Shown piece after piece: positions 1 to 5,137 of a stretch of 5,483 nt of DNA; the first letter of the stretch is position 1; each line of letters opens with the position of its first letter. The stretch covers positions 1-5,483 of the forward strand of contig SHWK01000076.1 of assembly GCA_009693885.1 (NCBI GenBank), in the 5' to 3' direction. The stretch is from Rickettsiales bacterium. GTDB lineage: Bacteria; Pseudomonadota; Alphaproteobacteria; Rickettsiales; UBA1997. A program made the translations under genes and the position numbers. The notes below the pieces were generated by a model, which saw only the letters and a program-made list of their open reading frames with translations, searched no databases and was not told the DNA's origin.

Positions 1-38
1 GCAGGCGAGCCTAGTAGCACCAGCACAATCATTTTCAC
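1..38 (-). CDS. 5' end of an unidentified gene (possible P-loop kinase), partial
   Basis: Only the first 11-13 codons lie in the window; the gene runs off the left edge. On the minus strand a GTG at 38-36 and an ATG at 32-30 share one frame, reading MKMIVLVLLGSPA. A GGA 11 bases before the GTG could act as a weak ribosome binding site. The first base lies 17 to 23 bases after the smpB stop, so it would be the last visible member of the same minus-strand train. A hydrophobic strand followed by LGSPA is how adenylate kinases begin (family pattern LGPPGxGKGT), so adk is a plausible identity. The decisive GKGT is outside the window, and a short signal peptide or another protein is equally possible. 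The existence of a gene here is moderately likely; its identity is a guess. Confidence 0.4.
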   Translation of the reverse strand, partial: MKMIVLVLLGSP

Positions 39-55
39 AATTAAAACATTCCAAA

Positions 56-496
56 CTAATCCTCCCCGCGATCATTACGTCTTTTTTCATCGCGCTTCTT
101 CAAAGTCTCACGCTTATCATAAAGTTTTTTTCCTTTAGCAAGTCCAAGCATAACCTTAACAACATTTCTACGATTGAAAAAAATCTTCGTCGGCACAAGC
201 GAATAGCCCTTCACATGCATTTTGCCAATCAATTTCTGCGCCTCTTTTTTATGCAACAAAATTTTGCGTGGCCGCTTTTCATCGTGAGTAAAGATCGCCG
301 CGCCTTTGTAGGAGCCAATTATCAGGTTAACTAACAGCATCCCCTCAGCGCTTTCTGCAACATAAGAATCATTGATATTAACGCGACCATCGCGCAAGGC
401 TTTAACTTCGCTGCCAATCAGCACAAGGCCGGCCTCGATTTCTTCTTCGATGCTATAATTAAAATAAGCTTTGCGGTTTTGTGCGATGATTTTCAT
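56..496 (-). CDS. smpB: SsrA-binding protein SmpB
   Basis: SmpB binds the tRNA-like end of tmRNA (SsrA) and delivers it to stalled ribosomes for trans-translation, which tags the truncated peptide for proteolysis. The protein has 146 residues, slightly shorter than E. coli SmpB (160). It begins MKIIAQNRKAYFNY, a typical SmpB opening. Residues 23-37 carry the family signature (GLVLIGSEVKALRDG) and residues 74-84 the KRPRKILLHKK strand. The C-terminal tail starting near 121 holds KGKKLYDKRETLKKRD; the DKR in this tail is the part that enters the decoding centre. The extreme end is short but keeps these residues. The ATG at 496 is preceded by CCAAGAAA, a poor Shine-Dalgarno. The gene follows the glycosyltransferase by 52 bases on the same strand, so it may be co-transcribed or have its own promoter. 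Identification is secure; the ssrA gene itself is not in this window. Confidence 0.97.
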   Translation of the reverse strand: MKIIAQNRKAYFNYSIEEEIEAGLVLIGSEVKALRDGRVNINDSYVAESAEGMLLVNLIIGSYKGAAIFTHDEKRPRKILLHKKEAQKLIGKMHVKGYSLVPTKIFFNRRNVVKVMLGLAKGKKLYDKRETLKKRDEKRRNDRGED

Positions 497-504
497 TTTC
501 TTGG

Positions 505-514
505 TAACGCGTTA
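505..514. repeat. 10-base perfect palindrome upstream of smpB
   Basis: TAACGCGTTA sits in the 52-base gap between the glycosyltransferase stop and the smpB start, 9 to 18 bases before the smpB ATG. It is followed by a run of T on the plus strand. The centre is CGCG, so as RNA it would leave only a 3-base stem and is not a convincing terminator. It could be a small protein-binding site overlapping the smpB leader, or chance. Confidence 0.25.
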
Positions 515-548
515 TTTTTTCTGCTTGATAATTTATTGGAAAAAAATA

Positions 549-1637
549 TCAAATATTGTGCTTATTAGCTATATCTTGCAACAAATCATTGAGCCGCTTG
601 CCGACTACATCGGCGGAGTATTGTTCAAAAAACTTTTTGCTAGCATTAATGGCTAGTTTTTTAGCAAATTCTTCATCATTAACTAGCCTTAAAATTGCTT
701 GCGCTAAAAGTTGTGGCATTTTTTCGGCCGTCTCTTTTGATACTTTTAAGCCATCGATTCCTTCATCGATAATTTCTTCTGGACCCCAGCTATCACTAGT
801 TATGATTGGCGTATTATACAACATTGCTTCTAGTAAAACAATACCGAATGTTTCACCCCAAGATGGTAAAATAAAAATATCTATACCTTCGAAAAAAGTT
901 TTTTTATCTTCTGTCCAGCCTAAAATTTTGAAGTTTTTTTCTAAGCCCAATTCTCGCGCTTGCTTCTCAAGTGGCGCCTCCATTGGCCCCACGCCACCAA
1001 TGACATATTCGCATTCGAAACCTTGATCGCGCAAAATTGCCATCGCACTTAAAACTTTATCAAAATATTTTTCTGGGTAGAGACGACCTAATGAGCCTAT
1101 TCTCAACGGTTTGCGGAATTTTTGTTTTATTGGCGCAACAAAATTTTGTGGAACCGCAATCATATTTGGTATTGCGATTGCTCTATCTGAGGGCATTCCC
1201 GCTGCAACAAGTTCACGCGTAAAATAAGAATTTACCGCAAAAACATAATCTGATTTTAAAAATTTACGAACCCTAATACCATGATTTATCGTAACAATCG
1301 GAATTTTTTTAAAAGAAAGAAATCTGGCAATACGAGCAAAGAGTAAGGCGCGCCCCGAATGACAAACTACAACATCTGGCGCAAAAGTGAAAAATAAAAA
1401 TGCCATGCGCAACATCGTAAAAACATCGCCATGCCCGAAAGCCTTCATTTCAACGGTTTTGGCACTAACGCGCTTTACATCATCAACATAAATTATGCCT
1501 TTTTTTAACACCGAGACTACCTCGTTTTTGTGGACAGTTAAATATTTGGCATAGTCTATAAAACAACGCTCAACACCCAAAATTTGATTATCGTGGGTCG
1601 CTTTTTTGTAATTAAATAAAATATTTACAATCTTCAT
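549..1637 (-). CDS. Glycosyltransferase family 4 (GT-B fold)
   Basis: A 362-residue retaining-type glycosyltransferase that would transfer a sugar from an activated nucleotide-sugar donor to a glycan or lipid acceptor at the cytoplasmic side of the inner membrane. The N-terminal acceptor half starts MKIVNILFNY and has the GVER loop at 21-24 typical of GT4 enzymes, with a hydrophobic patch near 78-92. The C-terminal donor half begins around 178 with IGSLGRLYPEK (GT4 pattern GRL..EKG.D, here with F in place of the usual G). It includes GGVGP at 214-218 and LGWTED at 239-244. The EX7E motif is E262...E270 within WGETFGIVLLEA, followed by NTPIITSDSWGPEEII, which contacts the donor. There is no signal peptide or transmembrane segment. 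The ATG is the only sensible start before an upstream stop, though no ribosome binding site is visible. It lies 22 bases after the M23 peptidase, suggesting an envelope polysaccharide role such as lipopolysaccharide or other surface glycan. The exact sugar and acceptor cannot be read from sequence. Confidence 0.93.
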   Translation of the reverse strand: MKIVNILFNYKKATHDNQILGVERCFIDYAKYLTVHKNEVVSVLKKGIIYVDDVKRVSAKTVEMKAFGHGDVFTMLRMAFLFFTFAPDVVVCHSGRALLFARIARFLSFKKIPIVTINHGIRVRKFLKSDYVFAVNSYFTRELVAAGMPSDRAIAIPNMIAVPQNFVAPIKQKFRKPLRIGSLGRLYPEKYFDKVLSAMAILRDQGFECEYVIGGVGPMEAPLEKQARELGLEKNFKILGWTEDKKTFFEGIDIFILPSWGETFGIVLLEAMLYNTPIITSDSWGPEEIIDEGIDGLKVSKETAEKMPQLLAQAILRLVNDEEFAKKLAINASKKFFEQYSADVVGKRLNDLLQDIANKHNI

Positions 1638-1659
1638 TTTATGTGTAGCAATTATTGCG

Positions 1660-3075
1660 CTAATAAGATCGCGTTATTTCGTTAGGAATTTTTTTACGAT
1701 ATCCGTCAATTTCAGCCTTAGTTGCGTTAAAGCTACCCAGCTCTTTGCCCGCGAGCCTTATTCCTGAAACCCCTTTTACGCTAGCTGGATTAATTGCGTT
1801 TCCTCTATAAACAATTTCATAATGCAAATGTGGGCCTGTAGAGCGCCCAGTAGAGCCAACATAGGCCACCACCTCACCCTGCTTTACCTTTGATCCAACG
1901 CGTAATTTTTTATTGAATTTGCTAGCATGTCCATATTGCGTTTGATAATCAGCATTGTGTTTGATGGTAACGAAATTGCCATAGCCACCATGGGGGGACA
2001 TGAAGGTAATGGTGCCGTTGCCCGCTGCAAAAATTGGCGTTCCCATTGGAGCGGCAAAATCTATGCCCTTATGCAATTTAGAATATCCCAAAATTGGATG
2101 CTTACGAAAACCAAAGCCAGATGAAATTCGTGCACCATTGACCGGCGTTCTTAATAATGATTTTCGCACACTATTACCATTGCCATCAAAATATTCTAGA
2201 TGTGAGCCAATCATGTGGCCGTAGATCTCGATCTTTCTACCTTTTGGCGCCAATGATGAAAATAGCACATTGCCATCTTTAACTTTGCGGCCATTTCCGG
2301 TGTAAAAACTTTCGACCAACATTTCAAATTTATCACCATCATGCAAATCGCGCTGAAAATCGATTTCATAGGCGTAGAGGCCAATCATGTTCATCATCGA
2401 AGTTGGCGAAATACCAGAATTTACACCATCAACATAAAGCCCATCTTTGATAGTGCCAAAATAACGCACAACCGAGCGAGTTAATTTTTGCTTAACCTCG
2501 CGAGCACTATACTCTCCATTAGCTCCGCGAACTATGATAATTTCAACATCGGGCGATGGAATAATGCGCACTTCATTGATTGTGACTTGTTTGCCAGAAT
2601 TTTCTTTTGGCTCTGCATCAATTTTTAGACGATATTTAACCACAACACTATCGCTAACCGATATATTTTGCGGGTTAAAAAGCTTTTTCATGGAGGATAA
2701 AATAGCAAAAACATCTTCCTCGCTCGCACCAATCCGAGTCAATAGTTTCAACATTGTATCGCCACTTTTAACGCGCTGCTCAGAAATTTGAATTTCGTTA
2801 AAATTAATGGCTTTGCCGCCTTCGGTGATAGTAATTTTAATTGGTGTAGTGGCTTTTTTTTGCAACAACTTTTCTTCATGATCAGCAATATATCCACTCA
2901 CTATCGAAATAGCATTCAATAAAATGAAGCTGATAATGATTGAAATAGCGATTGGTTTAAACATTTTATGATCGATAATTTTATCAATCACGACCAATAA
3001 GGACTGTCCGTATGACCTTTTAAGGTTTGTTAGAAGTTTTTTCAAAATTACTGCTTTGTTAAATTGTAAACTCAT
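1660..3075 (-). CDS. Membrane-anchored M23 family peptidoglycan endopeptidase (MepM-like)
   Basis: A 471-residue murein hydrolase that would cut peptide cross-links in the periplasm, allowing cell-wall growth or division. Residues 1-40 are cytoplasmic and basic, and 42-60 form a single membrane anchor (PIAISIIISFILLNAISIV), giving an N-in, C-out topology without an obvious cleavage site. Residues 97-150 form a LysM/OapA-like domain (RVKSGDTMLKLLTRIGAS), as in E. coli MepM, followed by a beta-rich linker domain. The LytM/peptidase M23 domain spans about 310-435. HKGID supplies H335 and D339, YGH supplies H382, and PHLHYE supplies H416 and H418. By analogy with LytM, H335, D339 and H418 bind zinc while H382 and H416 are catalytic. 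All key residues are present, so it should be active rather than an EnvC/NlpD-type activator. An in-frame TAA lies four codons before the ATG, fixing the start; no Shine-Dalgarno is seen. It is divergent from carD and leads the minus-strand gene train. Confidence 0.95.
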   Translation of the reverse strand: MSLQFNKAVILKKLLTNLKRSYGQSLLVVIDKIIDHKMFKPIAISIIISFILLNAISIVSGYIADHEEKLLQKKATTPIKITITEGGKAINFNEIQISEQRVKSGDTMLKLLTRIGASEEDVFAILSSMKKLFNPQNISVSDSVVVKYRLKIDAEPKENSGKQVTINEVRIIPSPDVEIIIVRGANGEYSAREVKQKLTRSVVRYFGTIKDGLYVDGVNSGISPTSMMNMIGLYAYEIDFQRDLHDGDKFEMLVESFYTGNGRKVKDGNVLFSSLAPKGRKIEIYGHMIGSHLEYFDGNGNSVRKSLLRTPVNGARISSGFGFRKHPILGYSKLHKGIDFAAPMGTPIFAAGNGTITFMSPHGGYGNFVTIKHNADYQTQYGHASKFNKKLRVGSKVKQGEVVAYVGSTGRSTGPHLHYEIVYRGNAINPASVKGVSGIRLAGKELGSFNATKAEIDGYRKKIPNEITRSY

Positions 3076-3145
3076 TGAGTTATGTTATTTCATCATTTGT
3101 GTTTATCTTCTACAAGAAATTTATGATTTTCTTTTTAAAAAACAC

Positions 3146-3173
3146 TTGCAAGAGGGTAAAAATCGTGTATTAT
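3146..3173 (+). promoter_or_regulatory. Candidate sigma-70 promoter for carD-lolD
   Basis: A -35-like TTGCAA (3146-3151, 4 of 6 against TTGACA) and a -10-like TATTAT (3168-3173, 5 of 6 against TATAAT) are separated by 16 bases. Transcription would start near 3180, giving a leader of about 33 bases before the carD ATG at 3213. The leader is almost pure A/T and ends CTTAGAAA before the ATG, with only a weak purine stretch as ribosome binding site. Assigned by inspection; A/T-rich DNA yields such matches often. Confidence 0.45.
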
Positions 3174-3174
3174 A
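3169..3174 (-). promoter_or_regulatory. Candidate -10 element for the M23 gene train
   Basis: Read on the minus strand this is a perfect TATAAT, overlapping the plus-strand -10 by five bases. Transcription would begin near 3162 and leave a leader of about 87 bases before the M23 ATG at 3075. No good -35 hexamer is found 16-18 bases upstream (the region is AATAATAAT-like), so this would be a -10-driven promoter or part of a bidirectional one. The M23 start might instead use another site closer to the gene. Confidence 0.3.
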
Positions 3175-3212
3175 GCCATTTCAATTAATTTTATTATTAT
3201 TTTTCTTAGAAA

Positions 3213-4343
3213 ATGTCATCAAAAAAAGTAAAGCCACTTAACAAGAAAAGCAAAACTGCAAAGCTAGTAAAGAAACTTGCGGCACCAAGAAAAAAAGCGA
3301 AGATCGCAAAAAAAGTGGTGAAAAAAATTGTAAAAAAAACAATTAAAAAGGCAATCAAAAAACCAGTGAAAAAAGTGGTGAAAAAAGTTATCAAAAAAGT
3401 TGCAAAAAAACCTGTAGCAAAGTTAAAGAAAAGAAATACACCCGTTAAAAAACCAGCAAAAGCTGTTAAAAAAGTTGTAGCAAAGGTAAGGAATAAAATT
3501 GTTGCGAAAAAAGCTGTAAAGCCAACAAAACCGATTAAGGCAATAAAATTACCAAAAGAGAAAAAACAAAAACCAACTAAACAAGTTGCTCCAAAAATTG
3601 AAAAAACTAAAGCGGTTGATAAAAAAATAACCGAAATTGCTGCGCCAAAAGCCGCTATTAAAAGCTCTAAATCCTCCGAATTCAAAATTGGAGAATATGC
3701 GGTATATCCATCACATGGAATTGGAAAAATAATCGACATTCAGAAAACAACAGTGCTTGGCTCTGATTTTAGCTGCTATTTGATGCATTTTGAAAAAGAA
3801 AAACTAACAATAAAAGTTCCGATTAAAAATTCTGAAAAAATCGGGTTGAGACCTTTAGTTTCTAAATCGCAAATGGATGAGGTTTTCTCTATTTTGCGCA
3901 GCGGTATTAAAAAACTAAAAGGGATGTGGAGTCGTCGCGCCCAAGAATATGAATCTAAGATCAACTCTGGCAATATTATTTTATTAGCCGAAGTTTTGCG
4001 TGATTTAACTCGCGATATTGAAGATGGCGAAAGATCTTACTCAGAAAGAATCATCTACGAAACCGCAATCTCTCGGCTTGCTTGCGAATATTCCGCAATA
4101 TATAAAATTGATTTCGAAGAGGCAAAAGGCAAAGTTGTTGTAACTGCTAAAGATAAATTGGGCTCGGATGACAAAATAGAAAAACCAAAACGCGATGATG
4201 ATTTTGATGATGATAAAGAAGAAGTTGCTGATGAATCAGAAGAGGGCGAAATAGACGAGGACGAGGACGAAGAGGAAGAGGAAGAGGAGGAATCTTACGG
4301 CGATGACGATGATGACAAGCCTCGCAAAAAACGCAAAAAATAA
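3213..4343 (+). CDS. carD: CarD/CdnL family RNA polymerase-binding regulator with H1-like arm and acidic tail
   Basis: CarD/CdnL proteins bind the beta subunit of RNA polymerase and stabilise the open promoter complex, acting globally (rRNA and growth genes in other bacteria). The 376-residue protein has three parts. Residues 1-150 are a lysine-rich arm: about 58 Lys, 3 Arg and only 4 acidic residues, with A, V, I and P as main fillers, like histone H1-type bacterial proteins. Residues 157-215 are the RNA polymerase-interacting domain (FKIGEYAVYPSHGIGKI, FEKEKLTIKVP, EKIGLRPL). Residues 219-310 are the helical DNA-contacting domain with KGMWSRRAQEYE; W239 corresponds to the tryptophan (W85 in Mycobacterium tuberculosis CarD) that wedges into DNA at the upstream edge of the bubble. 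Residues 328-368 hold 31 Asp/Glu out of 41, followed by a basic end, PRKKRKK. Ordinary CarD proteins are about 160-190 residues, so both ends are additions. The ATG used is the first in frame and opens directly into the lysine arm. Confidence 0.95.
   Translation: MSSKKVKPLNKKSKTAKLVKKLAAPRKKAKIAKKVVKKIVKKTIKKAIKKPVKKVVKKVIKKVAKKPVAKLKKRNTPVKKPAKAVKKVVAKVRNKIVAKKAVKPTKPIKAIKLPKEKKQKPTKQVAPKIEKTKAVDKKITEIAAPKAAIKSSKSSEFKIGEYAVYPSHGIGKIIDIQKTTVLGSDFSCYLMHFEKEKLTIKVPIKNSEKIGLRPLVSKSQMDEVFSILRSGIKKLKGMWSRRAQEYESKINSGNIILLAEVLRDLTRDIEDGERSYSERIIYETAISRLACEYSAIYKIDFEEAKGKVVVTAKDKLGSDDKIEKPKRDDDFDDDKEEVADESEEGEIDEDEDEEEEEEEESYGDDDDDKPRKKRKK
3303..3410 (+). repeat. Degenerate 12-base tandem repeats encoding xxKK tetrapeptides in carD
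   Basis: Nine consecutive 12-base units encode residues 31-66 as tetrapeptides of the form hydrophobic-hydrophobic-Lys-Lys (IAKK, VVKK, IVKK, TIKK, AIKK, then PVKK and so on). The lysine half of each unit is AAAAAA or AAAAAG, while the first half varies, so the unit is held by protein pattern more than by DNA identity. Tetrapeptide repeats encoded by 12-base units are also known in the histone-like AlgP of Pseudomonas aeruginosa (KPAA type), where copy number varies. Confidence 0.8.
4254..4292 (+). repeat. GAN trinucleotide run encoding Asp/Glu tract in carD
   Basis: Thirteen codons in a row are GAC, GAG or GAA (residues 348-360), forming an imperfect trinucleotide microsatellite in the acidic tail. 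A change of repeat number would keep the reading frame and only change tail length. Confidence 0.7.
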
Positions 4344-4347
4344 TCGA

Positions 4348-5025
4348 ATGAATATCTTCGCTCTTGAAATGATTGGTATCACCAAAAAATTCACGCAAGG
4401 TGGCCAGGGTATTGTGGCGCTAAACAATGTTAGTTTAGCTATTAAAAAGGGCGAGATTGCTGCGCTTGTTGGGCCTTCTGGATCTGGAAAAACCACTTTG
4501 TTGCAAATTGCAGGATTATTAGATTCGCCAAACTCTGGCCAGATTTTTGTTAATTCTAGCGATGCCTCAAAAGCCAACGACGCCTTGCGCACTAAGATTC
4601 GCCGCAATAATTTAGGTTTTATATACCAATTTCATCATCTATTGCCAGAATTTTCAGCACTAGAAAATGTGTCTTTGCCCCTTTTGATTCAAGGGATGGA
4701 TAAGGATTATGCTTTGGCGGAGGCAAAAAAAATTCTGACCGAAGTTGATTTATTGAATCGCATTGATCATAAGCCCGCAGAACTATCTGGAGGCCAACAG
4801 CAGCGTGTTGCCATCGCTCGCGCTATCATCACAAAACCTTCTTTGATTTTAGCTGATGAGCCGACAGGAAACCTTGATTCTGTTAATTCGGAGAGAGTTT
4901 TCGATTTGTTGAAAAATTTAGTTAAAAGCTTTGGAGTGGCGTGTTTATTGGTTACTCACAATATTGAATTGGCAAAAAAACTTGATCGCACGATCACGAT
5001 AAAAGATGGGATGATCGATAGTTAG
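4348..5025 (+). CDS. lolD: Lipoprotein-releasing ABC transporter ATP-binding protein LolD
   Basis: LolD is the cytoplasmic ATPase of the LolCDE complex, which lifts outer-membrane lipoproteins out of the inner membrane and passes them to LolA. The 225-residue protein has a complete ATPase set: Walker A GPSGSGKT (42-49), Q-loop Q94, signature LSGGQ (146-150), Walker B LILADE (166-171), D-loop around NLD (175-177) and switch H204. The run LGFIYQFHHLLPEFSALENV (89-108) is the part that most clearly marks LolD rather than MacB or FtsE. The chosen ATG lies 4 bases after the carD stop, suggesting translational coupling. The same frame is open back to an ATG at 4303, but that would overlap carD and add a non-family leader; an internal ATG at 4369 is also possible. 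No Shine-Dalgarno is visible. The membrane partners LolC/LolE are not adjacent, so they must be elsewhere. Confidence 0.93.
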   Translation: MNIFALEMIGITKKFTQGGQGIVALNNVSLAIKKGEIAALVGPSGSGKTTLLQIAGLLDSPNSGQIFVNSSDASKANDALRTKIRRNNLGFIYQFHHLLPEFSALENVSLPLLIQGMDKDYALAEAKKILTEVDLLNRIDHKPAELSGGQQQRVAIARAIITKPSLILADEPTGNLDSVNSERVFDLLKNLVKSFGVACLLVTHNIELAKKLDRTITIKDGMIDS

Positions 5026-5137
5026 ACTAAGCCAAAATAGGGCGAAATATGAAATGAAGCCAGTTAGCTAATGGCGCCTAGGGCAAATAGCTGCAACAAC
5101 TTTCTGCAAACTATATAATCCTCTCAGAAAGAAACAT
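5026..5137. other. Convergent intergenic gap after lolD
   Basis: These 112 bases lie between the lolD stop and the stop of the opposing gene. They hold an imperfect inverted repeat (listed separately), the palindromes GGCGCC (5073-5078) and CCTAGG (5077-5082), and a 7-base inverted repeat CTTTCTG/CAGAAAG (5100-5106 and 5125-5131) with an 18-base loop. None is followed by a run of T on either strand, so a standard intrinsic terminator is not visible. Confidence 0.5.
5059..5075. repeat. Imperfect inverted repeat, possible hairpin after lolD
   Basis: GCCAGTTAGCTAATGGC can fold into GCCA/TGGC plus a short inner stem, with one bulged G and a four-base loop. It sits 34 bases past the lolD stop, between convergent genes, where a transcript-end structure would be expected. 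It lacks the following T run of a standard terminator, so a role in RNA end protection or Rho-dependent ending is only a possibility. Confidence 0.3.

Larger units (their letters stand above)
3076..3212. promoter_or_regulatory. Divergent intergenic region between the M23 gene and carD
   Basis: This 137-base, very A/T-rich stretch must drive both the leftward M23 train and the rightward carD-lolD pair. It contains the two candidate promoter elements listed separately. It also holds a TTTTTAAAAA stretch at about 3131-3141 that is probably intrinsically curved or flexible DNA. No small open reading frame, RNA structure or riboswitch-like element was recognised. Confidence 0.6.

Noticed and set aside
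556..1026. A 156-residue plus-strand open frame opposite the glycosyltransferase
   Set aside because: No recognisable family, and it lies fully antisense to a gene with intact GT4 motifs.
3124..3142. TTTTT/AAAAA stretch as an intrinsic terminator
   Set aside because: The stem would be only A-T pairs with no loop or G/C core, and it lies upstream of both genes, not after one.
3206..3739. A 177-residue minus-strand open frame rich in F, T, A and L that looks like a membrane protein
   Set aside because: It is the antisense of the AAA-rich lysine arm of carD: TTT codons give phenylalanine runs. The sense strand has a convincing CarD domain in the continuing frame.
4303..4347. Upstream ATG that would lengthen LolD by 15 residues
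   Set aside because: The extra residues (MTMMTSLAKNAKNNR) are the carD acidic tail and basic end read in another frame, do not resemble a LolD start, and would force a 41-base overlap with carD.
4236..4607. A 123-residue minus-strand open frame across the carD-lolD junction
   Set aside because: Antisense shadow of the acidic tail and the LolD Walker A region; its end is leucine/phenylalanine low complexity from the GAN repeats.
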